A stretch of 64,000 nucleotides of DNA from Siphlonurus alternatus (Eukaryota > Arthropoda > Insecta > Ephemeroptera > Siphlonuridae), in the NCBI GenBank assembly GCA_949825025.1, contig OX463781.1, positions 33,307,221 through 33,371,220 of the forward strand, in the 5' to 3' direction. The notes under the pieces are model-generated. The model made no database searches. It was given only the letters and a program-made list of their open reading frames with translations, and was not told the DNA's origin. The position numbers and the translations under genes were made by a program. Every line of letters begins with the position of its first letter. The stretch's first letter is position 1. Positions 48,148 through 61,043 of this stretch are shown here, in pieces.

Positions 48148-49503
48148 ATGGCTCCCCCGTCGCACGCCGCCCTGCGCTTCGATCTCGCAACCAAGAGCCT
48201 CGCCCTGGAGAACGTGGTGCGGCCGAACGTGGCGGCCCCTGACGAGGTGATCGTGCGCGTTGCCTTCTCGGGCATCTGTGGCACCGACCTACACGTCATC
48301 CACGTGAGTATTTTAAAATCACGTCTTGCAGGCTCTCTGATCGCACCTTGCGTCTTCATCGATCGTTAGCACTAGCTGTCCCAGATGGCTTATTTTTCAC
48401 GGTGTTTGTTGTAATTATATGTCATTTGAGACAACTGAGACCCCCCAGATAAAAAAAAAAGCAAAAACAAGACAACTGAATGCACTTTCCGAAAAAAAGT
48501 TATTTTATGTGGCAATTCAATGACAACAAGTGCAAAAAAGCAAATGGAGTAGATCTTTATAGATTTTGCTAAATTATGTAGAATTTAAATTAATTTTCAT
48601 AATAAACTTCATTTTGCAATATCACGCAGCGCTGTTTCAATGTCTGTCTAAATTTAAGTTTCAAATGTAATAACGAACTTTTTTTATGGCAACGTACAGG
48701 ATATTATATCGTTATATTGCGGTCAACATTTTCTATACCTGATGTGTACTCCCTGCCTGCATGGCCGCTCTCACACAACGTCGAGGCTACTGTTCAAGGC
48801 TGTCCCAAAAGGTTTCTGTCGGCACCACAGCACGCGACATTGCATGGAAACCGATCAGAATGACATAAAACGATTAAACGAGGTTACAGGTGCGGAATTA
48901 ATTATACGATAAAATGTCACGGAAGGGGCAAGACACCGAAACTGACAAGTGAGATCAAATGCTGAGAAGCTCGTCAGCATCAAAAAGCACGGGCCGCCAC
49001 CTGAGACTTGATTGAATATGACTCAAGACAATTATAGCACGAGCTGCACGTGTTATCTTTGTAAATGTAGTAATGTACAATCAGTTCTAAATCCAAACTG
49101 TGCATTTACGTCAATTTATGAACACATAAAAATTCTCTGTATGTTTCAATAATTATATCAATAATATATGTCATTTTCTTGCGAATATATAACCGTATCG
49201 AACCGTATACTTTTATAAATAATTTCTTCGTCGTTTCTCTCGCTTATTTCCATACAGTGCAGTGAAGTGCGCTTGTGCAGGCTTTGAACATCACAATTGA
49301 TTCATTGATAAAAAGTTAATACCACTGTATGTCCGTTCTGATTGAGGTTTTCCACGGTTCCCTCAGTCTCACCTCAGCGAATGATGGGACGCGTAGGAGG
49401 CCGTCAGACCGTGATCATCACCATCCTTTTCCTACTTTATCACTATTTGACACTATTACCCATTACCTTTTGCCTCGAGCTTCAAGTTCATAGGGGTGTA
49501 TTC

Positions 49504-49538
<35 letters not shown>

Positions 49539-52500
49539 GTGAAACACCATGACAAAATCATTCGAGAGGGGTTGCACACTTACTCACATATAATATGATG
49601 AATCGGATAAGTAAAAAATATATAATTATTTATTATATCTTCCTCTCTGCTATCCCAATTTATACATATTGGATATATTATGTATATATAGCGCTTTTAC
49701 GTGCAGAGCGATCGATGATGTTCTAAAAGCGTGATTTTTTTTTCTCATCAGTCATCAATATCACTACGTTGTTATCAAACTTTCGTCGGTGAATTTGTAT
49801 TTTTTGTTATAGTTAACAGCCTTGCAATGTTGCTATATTATAGTAAGGAGTCAGAGTTCATGAAATTTTATACAAATAAAATTGTGGACCTTATCCTCGA
49901 GCTACGCAGCTTTTTGCTTGATTGAACTAGTTGTATACCAGCTGGTGGTTACCAGCTAAGCACAAAAGTAAAAAAATGTAATTTTTTGTTAGTATACTAA
50001 TTATCATGACTTTGTAAACTTATACGATTAAAAACAAACAGAACAAATTAAATTTACCATTTACCAACGTATTTTTATTTATTTACTATATATAATAAAT
50101 TTTTTATAGGATTGCCACGAAAATTTTTGTCGAAAAAAAAAAAAACAATTAACAGTCGAATATTAGCTTAGTATCATTTTCAATAAAAATAATTGTTTTT
50201 TTATTCTTCACTAAATTATTTCCACCGTCATTTTTATTTTAGCCAGTCTTTTTGAGATTGAAGTTCGTCACTTAGATCTTAAATGCTATTTATGTGGCGG
50301 CTAGTGCTGATCGACGTTGCTTACAGGGCCAGTTCGATTGCAAGAAGACGGCCTTCGCGCTCGGCCACGAGTTCTCCGGCGTCGTCGAAGAGGTGGGCGC
50401 GGACGTGACACACGTGAAGCCCGGAGACCGCGTCGTCGTCGACCCTAACAGGCGAGTACACCGCGGTTCCCCCAAGTCAGTGCATAGTCTCGTCAGTTAC
50501 TTTGGAGTCGGAAGATATTTCTTTCAAACGGAACCAAATGAAATAAATTTTAAAATTTCGAGAATGTTTTAAAATTTAATTGTTTATTACTCATAGTATA
50601 TGAGCAAAATCAAAAGATGGGGGCAGGGGTCTCACAAAAGCTTCAAGTTCCCTACAAGCCTACAAGTCTTATGAAAATCAAGGGGGCCGATTCAGAGATC
50701 TCAATCAACTCTATGAGATTTCAATAATTATTGCATTACCAGGCACAGACTGGCCTACCGATCCACCGAGCATGGGTCGGTGGGCCGCCAGGGCAAATGT
50801 GGGCCGCCGGTCAGAAAGAACAAAAAGGGAGAAAAGAAAAAGACGGAGAAAAAAAGAGGGAAATAAAAAGAAAATGACGACAAAAACCAATGGAATTAAA
50901 GAGCACTGAAGAACACAGTCAATAATTTTACTTCTGCTTACAGCTATTTTCTCTATTGATCGTTGAACGACGTTAAATAACTCTATTGCATGGTTGCAAA
51001 TATGCAACAATAAATTATAGTATTCATCAGGGCCGTCCCATGCGCACGGTGCATACGTTTAATTTTTTCTGCTCTATTATAGAGTTTTCCGTAAATTAAT
51101 AGCCATGGCTTAGAAAAGCTGCGCAGAAACGAGTTTTAAATGTTAGTAGTCTACTGCGCATGGCTCTGCAAAGTGTGCATGATAAAAAAGCTTGAATCCA
51201 AATGAAGCTGCGCAAACGCTAGGTGACTAATCTGCGCACAGCCAATAGCAACTTTGTATGCTTTATGAACAAAGATACGAACTTCTACCCCAGATTCCTT
51301 GCGAATTGCAGTGTTTAAAAATTCTTTTAATACGTTACTGCAACCGGTTTGGCTTGTAGTATTGCAAATAAATATCAAATTTGAGATGAGATAAAAAGCA
51401 ACGTTCTCGCTAATGTTGAACAAAAACTCTGCTCCGGTAGGGGCCCCTCGTGCAGCAAAACAGCTGTTTTGAGCTCACTACGTGACGTCACCTTGGGTGT
51501 TTTTGGCCAAAATGCGCAGATCAGTCCAAATTCGTAGGGCTGATGGACCTATCTATTATAGTTGTATCATGAGTATTCATGATGATTTTAGTAATTATAC
51601 TAATTATATTAAAGTAGAGTGATAAAATATTTTTTGCTCCCCAAAAAGTTGAGATTTTATTAAAAAAAAAAAAAATACTAGAAGCCAGTGTCTTTCAGTT
51701 AGTCAAGAATAATAATAATAAAAAAACGCTATCTTGCATAATGCAGATATAGTTTCTTCAGAAAAAAAAATCCTTAAGTCCGAGTGAACACGTGTTTAAA
51801 AAATCTTTTATCATTCTACTTTACTATAATATTAATCAAACTGATAAGCTTCAATTTTATTATTTTGTTGGATGTTGAGAGCTTATTATATAATATATAT
51901 TTTACTGCATGACCACGCATTTTAATATATTTATACTGCTTTTTATTGCGACTAAAAATATTATTGTGATTATTTTTTTATTTCACATAAAATAATCACA
52001 TGGTCCACAAAAAAAAAAATTAATTTTTACTATATACACAAGAGACTCTTAGCTTGTCCGCTTCCCCTAGCTACATGGAAACACATGCTGTAAACATAAA
52101 CTATGAGAATTAAGTCAGTTCGCCGGAATCATGTTAATCAACTGCTGTTTCCATGCAGGCCACTGAACTATATACTGATGCAGGCACAGACAGCTAGAGA
52201 TTTAGAAAACAACACTATAAAATCGTAATTAAATAACAATTTCAACTTTGGGCCCTTAAGGGCATTGGGTGTAGCACCGGTAGTTGGCAACACTGACGTA
52301 TCTTCACCATGTTAATTTTTTATCCTTGCTCCTCGGAGTAATTTTTATGCTAGAGCTAAGCTGATTGCTGTAGTATCAAGATAATTAGTAGCCCAAGTGC
52401 AAAATTTGACTAAATAAAGCCTGATTCAAAGAAAAGTATTTTTTGTTATATTTTAGAAAAATGCATGTAAATTTAAAAAATTACTAAAAAATACTTTTCT

Positions 52501-54514
52501 TTAAATCAGGCTTTATTTAGCCAAATTGTGCACTTGGGCTACTAATTATCTTGATGCTACAGCAATCAGCTTAGCTCTAGCATAAAAATTACTCCGAGGA
52601 GCAATGATCAAAAATTAACATGGTGAAGATACGTCAGTGTTTCCAAATACCGGTGCTACACCCAATGCCCTTAAGTTAGTTATACGACATTGCATATCAC
52701 CACGAATTATCCTGATCTTGGTTGCATGGTAAAGGAACTAGGTTTTATTTATGCCATGGTTGTAAGATTTGTATCTTCAGTCCGTTCTTATATGATTATA
52801 TTTTGTAATTTGTAAACTGTGCTCACTTGTCCGTGGTGTGTTTCAGCGGGTGTGCACGTTGCGTGTCATGCCGCAAGGCTGCGTATCACCGGTGCCAGAA
52901 CGTGGACACGATCGGCATCAAGCGGGACGGCGGGTGGGCCCAGATATGTGTCACCCCGGGCAACCAGGTGTACCGCCTGCCAGACGGGGTGCCCCTCGAC
53001 CATGGTCAGTGTACATTGCAGGCGTAGGGAAAATTACATATGGGCTGTATAGCAAGATGCGGATACTTTAAGATAACATAAAAACAGATCATTAATATTA
53101 AAAATATAATGAACCTCGACGATACGATATACAAGATTTAAGGTAGGAATTGAAAAAAATAAGGTCATGATGGTACATCGCACATTACAATGGCGGAGCC
53201 GGGAGTAAAAGGGATTTTGCTTGGTCATCTGTAGCTGTTGTATATAAGCTAGGGCAAATGCATGATATTATACACTGGTCCTCGTAGTTCCCTTAATTGT
53301 GTAACGTACTCTGGCTGCATAGTATAAATTTATTTTCCGTTTCAGGCGCGCTCTGTGAGCCCATGTCATGCATCGCTCACGGCTGGGACCGTCTGGGCGC
53401 TGTGCCTCACGCCAGCCGCGTGCTCATCCTGGGCGCGGGCATCATCGGCAACCTGTGGGCGTGTCTGTTCCACCTGCACGGTCACCGCGGTAACGTGACA
53501 ATCAGCGAGCCGCAGGATGCCCGCCGCAAGCTCGTCCTCGCGCTCGGTCAGTCGTTGGTCATTCCTAAAAATCTTGAAACTTAATTACGGAGGAGATTGG
53601 TTTTATGGGATAATTAAGGAGGTATCAATTATCAATGGACTAAAAAAAATCCAGAGGAAAAAACACTTTGTCGCGATGTCAAAAAAGCATTTTGATTGAT
53701 GCAATAATTGCAATGATTTCAATAATGGACAAAGTTTTATATTTTTTATCTTTGATGGCTTTAATTCGGATTTCGTCTTCGCGTAAAGTTCGAATTAATT
53801 ACCGATTGAGTAAAGGTTTTTGTAATGTTGCGCTGATGAGTGATGACACTACTAGCTTGCACTTATTGTGAGATCAAGGTGAATTTACCGCAGGCATGAC
53901 CTCTGGCTAACTGACCTTTTACAGAGCTGGACTACGAGGTGACCTCTCCGGACGTGCTGGCGTCTTGCTCGCCTCAGTTCGACGTGGTGGTGGATTGCAG
54001 TGGAAGCGCGGCGGCCATGCAGCAGGCCATGGCGTGGCTCAACCCGGGCGGACGGCTGTGTGTCTTTGGCGTGGCCAGTCCTAGTGCCACCATGGCGTGA
54101 GTTGCTGCTGACGTGGCGTGAGACGAGTTATGTAGAAAGAGACGTGCGCAACTTGATGTTAAATAACGTTTTGGCTCGAGTCTGGGGTGCTTTATGCTTC
54201 ATGCAATGCACTTTTTAGTGTGCATAATTCACCAGTATAGGATTGTATAGGACGTACAGTTATACCACTATATTGATATATACTTTGATATTGCATGGGT
54301 ATATATTAATTATAATATAGTGCCGCATTGCACTTGTGTTGCAAAAAACGTTTCCATAAATATACTGTATATATTTATACGAATAATATAATTATATTAA
54401 CTGGAATTGCACCGATCGATCGAGCTAAATTAATGTATAAAAAAAATAATAAATATTATATAGCAATTGAATTATTTTGATATCGACGAAAGATGCATGC
54501 ATGCATGCATGCAT

Positions 54515-54578
<64 letters not shown>

Positions 54579-55209
54579 CTGTGCGTGTGTTCTACTAGAT
54601 TTAAGGTTTCAAGCTAATCAAGCTTTGTGCAATTTTAACACTATAAAAAAAGTACGAGTGTTTGAGAAAGCTCACACGGCGGGAACGTCTAGCTGACGAC
54701 GTGTGTCTGTCGCAGCATCTCTCCATCGGACGTGATGAAGAAGGAGCTCACCATCATCGGGGTGCTTACCAACCCTTTCTCCTTCACCGAAGCCATCTCA
54801 CTGCTGCAGATGATGGGCCCAAGGTCAGTCGAAATACCCTCAACTAAATAATCTAATGGCAGTAGAGGCCAGTACTGGCCTATATATATTATATTATACT
54901 GCATATATTTTTTTAAAAATTTGTTCATTCAGGAAAACAGATCGAAATATTACAGAATTATATATACATCATATAATTATATTATTAAGAAAAGCTTCAA
55001 AGCGCTTTCCAAATAACGTCATGCAAACTGTCAGAGTGACTATCTACTGACACTTGCTAAATTTTATTGTCAATTAATAATTTCATTCACAAAATATTTC
55101 GGTTTAATATAGAAGCATTAAAAAAATTATATAAATAAAATTACCAAGAAAATTTGATGATATACTATTGAGAAAGCTCTTAGTGCTTTTTAATAAATTA
55201 TATAATATA

Positions 55210-55264
<55 letters not shown>

Positions 55265-56050
55265 TTAATTGAACTCCAAGAGTTTGGAAAACTCGTTATA
55301 TTGGGGGAACGTCAAGTTCACGTAGGTTTAAATAGAAAAAGATGACATATATAATAATATTAATAATGCAGAGACTCGCTGTGTTTTATTTTTATTTAGT
55401 AATATATAATATAATCTTAATTATTACATCAATTCATTTTGAGATGATATGGATTTGAAGTTTGCGTTTACACTTTAATGAACTAAAGCTAGGCCAGAGG
55501 GAAAATCAGATTTTAGCATCTGCATGAAATAGCAATTAAAGAAAAAAATGAATAAGACAACAGTAAAAAACTAACAATTTAAATTGAAATATAATAATTT
55601 TACAATTTAATTAATTAATTTAAATTTAGGATGTTAATGGACAACTGTATTATTTTTTTTTATTGCAACCATATATAATAGAGGACCATGAATTTTGTAG
55701 CGTCAATTTTCGTTCAGATTTTTAACACCCTCAAAATAGAGAGAAAAGATGTTGTAGCCGTGTGCCGTCGCAAAAAAAAAAAAAAAAAAAAAAAAAAAGT
55801 GAAAAAATTGACAATACACATACCTCGATGTCTTCCTATCCAAATGTGCAGTATGAAAATATCATGTAGCAATGCGACGTGGCACCACTTATATTCTGAC
55901 TAAATCTGACGTGATGTGTGCAGATACCTTGACTACAAGCGGCTGGGCGTGAAGACGTTCTCGTTGGCTGGTTACCAGGACGCCATGCAAGAGCTCGAGG
56001 CAGGGCGCATCGCCAAGGCAGTGTTCGCCATCTCTCCCGCCGATAAGTGA
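48148..56050 (+). CDS. Zinc-dependent medium-chain alcohol/polyol dehydrogenase, complete
   Basis: It belongs to the medium-chain dehydrogenase/reductase family (sorbitol or altritol dehydrogenase-like), oxidising a secondary alcohol or polyol with NAD. Exons are 48148-48303, 50327-50451, 52847-53004, 53346-53546, 53925-54096, 54716-54823 and 55924-56050. Phases close to 348 residues, the usual length. The ATG has a CGCCATGG context. Catalytic zinc ligands are visible as Cys44 (SGICGTDLH) and His66-Glu67 (LGHEFSG). Structural zinc ligands are Cys96, 99, 102 and 110. Glu151 (CEP) is the usual extra ligand position. The Rossmann motif is GAGIIG (176-181), and an acidic Glu201 ends the second strand, favouring NAD over NADP. 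Intron 2 has a GC donor. AATAAA is at 56189. The substrate cannot be read from sequence. Confidence 0.93.
49341..49537 (+). mobile_element. SINE-like repeat with poly(A) tail, copy 2
   Basis: GGTTTTCCACGGTTCCCTCA, then CTCAGCGAATGATGGGACGC and TCATAGGGGTGTATTC end in A30 (49508-49537). It shares its order of blocks with the minus-strand copy at 24578-24715. It lies in dehydrogenase intron 1. The poly(A) tail indicates retroposition. Confidence 0.68.
52260..52670. mobile_element. TTAA-flanked fold-back MITE, 411 bp
   Basis: Ends are GGGCATTGGGTGTAGCACCG and CGGTGCTACACCCAATGCCC, with TTAA outside both (52256-52259, 52671-52674). The arms, about 190 bp each, include CTCCTCGGAGTAATTTTTAT and GGGCTACTAATTATCTTGAT and are almost perfectly complementary. 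The ends differ from both other TTAA families here. It lies in dehydrogenase intron 2. Confidence 0.88.
54494..54573. repeat. (ATGC)n followed by poly(T)
   Basis: Five ATGC units run into about 58 T. It lies in dehydrogenase intron 5, about 140 bp upstream of exon 6. Confidence 0.95.
55212..55256. repeat. (TA)n microsatellite
   Basis: About 21 TA units followed by (CA)4, in dehydrogenase intron 6. Confidence 0.93.
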
Positions 56051-56194
56051 ACGTCGCCAAGCGATCTAAATTATGGGTGGGTCCTCGCCATGCGTTAATT
56101 AATTGTTTTAACAATTTTACCATCACAGTTTTAATGGTTAAATCATTATATAGATGGAATCCTGAATGAAATTTAATTATCTTTGTTCAATAAA

Positions 56195-57446
56195 TCAGTG
56201 AATACTAAAAAGTATAAAATAATTAATTAAATTAATTATCAAAATTATCAGAGTAAAATAATTCTTCTTGTTTTCTTATGCTTATAATACTATAGAAGTA
56301 AAATAATTTAATGTCATTTGGTTACGATTGTTACGTAAAATTTGTAAAAATAAAATTGCACGATTTGATTTCAATCAAGGTTTTGCTCTATATAGCTTGT
56401 ATTTGCTTGTAAAAAAAAAATTAATGTTAAAATTAATTTTTTCCCACGAGAAAAAAGCACGAGAAAAAAGCAACATATATTATCAAAAATTCAAAATTGG
56501 CAGTTCGGTTTCAAGGAGTTAGCTAATATAGATGTGTAAAAATTATTTAAAACTTTGAGGATGAATATTTCGAGGCCGCCTATAGAGCAATTTCTATGCA
56601 GACCGGTTGTCCATTTCACTGCTGAGAATACTGGCTTTTTACCGATGTACTGTCATAATATATATGTATGTACTGTATAACACATAATGATGAAATTAAA
56701 GGGTCTTTTTGGTCTATCTTACGAAATACGAAACATTCAACCTCCTTTGACTTAAAATTCCAATACATCTTTGTGTATCTTTAATTTTATTTTAGTCCGA
56801 ATTTCTTTCCGCCTAATCATCAATGATCACTATTAGGCATGCAGGTATATATATATATATATCTTGAAAAAGAACCAAATTTGATATAAAATGCATGGAG
56901 TTTATTCAAAAGCTTCTCACCTTTTACATAACTTGTAACATAACTTTTAAATTTCGTGCTGTTAGAAATAAAAACATTTATTTAAAATGGAGAATTAAGT
57001 TATTTAATTTTAAAAAATTAAAAATAAATAGTACTTGAACTTTAAAAATAATGAAAAAAAAACAATAATCCAATAAAATAAAATTGCAAAATGCATGAAA
57101 TTAATTTTACATACATATATGATAAAATAACTATATATTTTTATGAAGAAAATTATTTTAAAATATTCAATGAAAAAATAAAACTGAAAACAAAATACCC
57201 TTTTTCTCAAAACAGTACACAGAAATTGAACAAACCTATAGAAGCATTGACAAACACATTTAAAATCAATAAAATCTAAAATATGTACACAAATTAAAAA
57301 AAAAAAAAGATGAAACAAAATTATTCATTTGCCTAAATTTTGTCATCCTTAAGAGCACATCAAATTCGAACTTAACAGATATAGCTGTGTACATGCAACA
57401 GTCATGGACCCAGGGGAAGCCCCCAAATAAAATACACCGTATAATT
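56195..57446. other. AT-rich spacer, nothing recognised
   Basis: Downstream of the dehydrogenase polyadenylation signal the sequence is extremely A/T-rich. The Lys/Phe-rich frames near 57010-57320 reflect composition and show no family motif. Confidence 0.5.
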
Positions 57447-57748
57447 GACAACCTACATGAAAAAATTTATTACAGAAATGAATAGACAGTACCAAATTAT
57501 GCTACTCTGAATTTTTTCAGATTTTTTTGAGAACCAGAACTATTTTTAAATAATCATTGAAAGTTCTGCAAGTTAAGTTGGCACCCCTGAACCCTTAATA
57601 AAAAGAATAGGGCCTAGACGCCTCCAGGGGGTGTGACCGCACTTTCAATAATTATTTAAAAATAGTTCTGGGACTGAAAAAAATCAGGAAAAAAATCAGA
57701 GTAGCTCTCTATTCATTTCTGCAATAAAAAACTTTCATGCAGGTTCTA
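57447..57748. mobile_element. Copy 4 of the GGAGTA/GGACAA fold-back family
   Basis: GACAACCTACATGAAAAAAT with TTACAGAAATGAATAGA at the left mirrors TCTATTCATTTCTGCAATAA and CATGCAGGTTC at the right. Inner blocks match copy 5 (60609): TTATGCTACTCTGA and AGAACTATTTTTAAATAAT. Confidence 0.78.
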
Positions 57749-59260
57749 CAAAATTTTCATTTATCTTTAGTTTATTTCCTGGATCCAAGCTAGGCACACA
57801 AATAACGATAATAATAATAAAAAATTGTGCCAATTTCTGAAATTGTTGATGAAATATCACATAGCTATGGCTGCAAAATTTGTTGATTTCATGCAGGTCA
57901 GACGACTGCATGGCAGCACACATTATATATCATACACAATTAAACCTTTTTTTTTACCCCCAACTTTTTGTACTGTTGAGGTTATAACAATGGAATGAGC
58001 TTACACATTTTATTTTATACATTATTATTTTCATTGCTTTACCATAGAAAAGGTATTAAAATATTATGCTAGTTTTTTTTAACAGCATAATTATGTTTTT
58101 ATTTACAATTGTAATGTGGCAAAGTTTTCTAACAGTGCAGCGTCAAGGACATTTTTATTGCGGGAGATGAATATATTTTATATACTGTTAGAAATGTTAT
58201 AATATATAGAAAATTGATATTTTGAAAATACACTAATAATTATTTCTATTTTTAATTGCTGAGGGCTGACAATAAAAATTAAAAGTTTTGTGTAAATAAT
58301 ATATGAGGTAAAAGCGTCACATTTGTTTGACGTCACTACATATTATTTTCTATTATATTTACATATTTATTTAATTAGGTCTTGATAGCAATAAGTTAAA
58401 TATTAATTAATAAGACACATAACTATATAGAACAAGTCTCAGTTTCCTAACGTTGTTTTAGAAATTATGCTCAAAATCAATAGAAACTGGTTTTTAAACA
58501 TTTCAAAAGCACAAGATGAAATTTGTTTTAAGTTAAAAAATTAATCTGCACCAATCCTTGCCTCAAAATTGTGAACAGATTTACGAACTTCATTCCTTAA
58601 TTATCACTTTAAAACATTCAAATCAAAGTAATCGCTACATTGTACTAGATTGTGCGTAGATGGTGCTCGCATAAAGAGAGCTAAAAAACCAACATACTGG
58701 TATGGAAATTAGGAGGCACTTTCAAATTTGTCAGATTTTACATTTCTCAGACAAAAAATTTGAAGTACAAGATATATAGTGGCTTATAATGAAAATTTTC
58801 ACAAAAACTCGAAGCCACTTCCAAACTCTGCTTCAGAAATAATATGAGGCAGCACAATCTTCAGATCTGCAATTGCAATACCAAAAGTCGAAACGTAAAT
58901 ACAGTGTCTTCTACACTGGTAGAAGGAAGTTCTTTTAGCTTGTTCATAATCCTACTATATTAATTGTTAACTTTTTATTAAAAATTTCAATACAAAGTAA
59001 CACCAATTCATGAGCATTATTAAAAAAATATATACTGTATAGGTTAAAAAAAAAAATACACATTGAAAATAATTGTTAAAATAAATAATGATACTAATAA
59101 TGTTGTTGATAAGGAACCATCCTGACGTTAGTCTATATGATATACAAAAATGTTGAGATATCGAAGGAAGGCTGCAAATATCCACAGACGTCACTTCTTG
59201 GGGTGGAGAGCACAGCAATCTTCAGCGACGGAGCAGATCGAAAGAGTGACAAGAGTGACG
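57749..59260. other. AT-rich spacer, possible 3' UTR of a minus-strand gene
   Basis: No convincing gene is visible. The minus-strand exon candidate that begins at 59261 would run into this stretch. A candidate AATAAA on that strand reads as TTTATT near 58973. Confidence 0.4.
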
Positions 59261-60213
59261 CCTGCAATAAAAATCATTGAAATTATTAGAAAATGTTAAT
59301 AATAAAATTAATAAAGGGATGATAGAATGTATTTTTAAATATTTGTTTATATTACCTAGCTTCAATAAGAATAGAGAAAAAAAAAATAAATAGGGGCATT
59401 CACAAAGTCTTAAGGCCACATTTATTGCTCGATAATTTAAAGCTTGATTTTAGACGTGTTTTTTAGACCCAAAATTTATGGTCTTAAATTATTGAGTCTT
59501 AAATGTGGCCTTAAGGCTATGTGAATGCCCCTTGAAGAGTTTTATACAGAAAAAAAAGACACTCACATCATGTTAGAGCATGCATCAATGTATCAATCAA
59601 TGTGTCTTGATTGAAGGTATTTAGTAGCCAATTAAATAGACTCCCAATGATGAGCTGGTTCCATTCAATTGGTTCTTGAGCTTCCTTTAATGCCTTTAAT
59701 TAACAATTTCTTTAAGAAACCAGTATGATTGCAAATTAGTTGATATGATGGAAGGAATCATCATAGAGTTTTATAGTCACTACAATACTCATAATGAACT
59801 GGTTCCATTTAGCTGGCTAATATAATGCTTCTTCTTTGACAATTCCTTGTATGGAAAATAATTTGATACAATACCCCACCTAATGCTACTGCAGCTTACA
59901 GAAGAGATGGCATTAAACATTCAAGTTCAGCAGGGGAAACAAAATAACAATGTTAAGACGGCAACTCACCGTGGGCTACTGTGTGAAGCAGAACTGGCCT
60001 GGTAGGCTATCAAGGGGCGATTTGTGTGACAATTCAGGCTGGGACTCCAGACTTAGGGCAGCCAGTGACAAGGCAGTCTGCTCCAGAGTGCTTTGCCGTG
60101 GTGATGATCTTCCCGGGGCCTTGCTATGCTTGGGGTGTGTCCAGGCACGTATCTCAGCTTCTGACAGTCGCTGCATGAGGACTGTTGGTTGCAACGCAGA
60201 GAAAAAGTCCCAA
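59261..60213 (-). CDS. C-terminal exon of an unrecognised gene entering from the right
   Basis: Minus-strand exon 60213-59970 lies between a strong acceptor (GCCGTCTCTTTACAG) and a strong donor (CCACG followed by GTGAGT). Only one frame is open throughout: DWDFFSALQPTVLMQRLSEA, EIRAWTHPKHSKAPGRSSPR, then QSTLEQTALSLAALSLESQP, ending GQFCFTQ with TAG at 59976-59978, six bases before the donor. The incoming phase needs one base from an upstream exon, which I could not find before 64000. After a 3' UTR intron the next exon probably starts at 59261 (TTTTATTGCAG acceptor). That exon is also open for 42 codons (SLKIAVLSTPRSDVCGYLQP), so alternative splicing is possible. I do not recognise the protein. 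Confidence 0.5.
59393..59531. mobile_element. 139-bp fold-back element
   Basis: GGGGCATTCACAAAGTCTTA, AGGCCACATTTA and TAATTTAA at the left are mirrored by TTAAATTATTGAGTCTTAAA, TGTGGCCTTAAG and GTGAATGCCCC at the right. It is probably a short MITE, within the putative 3' UTR intron of the right-edge gene. Confidence 0.75.
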
Positions 60214-60608
60214 TCTGTAAAGAGACGGCAGCTTAAGAACGAGGTTGTTGTGTCTTTGTTAACATCAAGACAGTGACATACATGAAGAGGATTCATCAAT
60301 TTCATCTCTGTACTTTAGAGGACTGACAACTCGAGAGTTCTCCAACTCGATATCACAATAATTTTACACATACAGTATATAGACGCCACTGTATATAATA
60401 AAGACGCTCAACATGCCAATATCTTTTTCACTCACATCAAATGCACCCACTGATATACAAAATATTGTATAAAATACGCAGAGGAAATTTTCAACGTAAT
60501 GCAGTATTACGTGAACAAAATGTTATATTTTTAGAGCAAAAACTAAAATTCAGGTGATTTTTTTAATAAGACAACATCTTATGTGTGTCACCGACTTTTT
60601 CAATGATA

Positions 60609-60943
60609 AATGGACAACATACATAAAAAAATTTTATTGCAGAAATGAATAGAGGGTACCAAATTATGCTACTCTGAAATTTTTCAGATTTTTTTGAGAC
60701 CCAGAACTATTTTTAAATAATTATTGCAAGTGCGGCCACGCCCCCTGGAGGCGTCAATAGGCGTCCAGTCTCCATCCTTTTTATTAAGAATTCAGGGGTG
60801 CCAACTGAAATCACTGGACTTTCGACAATAATTATTTAAAAATAGTTCCAGGACTCAAAAAAATCTGAAAAAATTCAGAGTAGCATAATTTGGTACCCCC
60901 TATTCATTTCTGCAATAATTTTTTTTCATGTATGTTGTCCATT
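60609..60943. mobile_element. Copy 5 of the GGAGTA/GGACAA fold-back family
   Basis: AATGGACAACATACAT and ATGTATGTTGTCCATT are the ends; the arms carry TTATTGCAGAAATGAATAG and TACCAAATTATGCTACTCTG. The loop has GGCCACGCCCCCTGGAGGCG, shared in inverted form with copy 4. It is non-coding. Confidence 0.85.
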
Positions 60944-61043
60944 GTGACGTAACACTACCAAGAAGAGATTAGGTGCATGTAAGATTCTATGGAGTTGATT
61001 GTGCTGACGTCCGTCATGCCTCTGTAAGTAGACTGTCTCTTGA

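Noticed and set aside
50700..51423. hAT transposase remnant: CAGGCACAGACTGGCC near 50741, CAGGGCCGTCCCATGC near 51030 and minus-strand frames
   Set aside because: The two CAGG ends are not convincingly inverted relative to each other, and the frames show no recognisable transposase motif.
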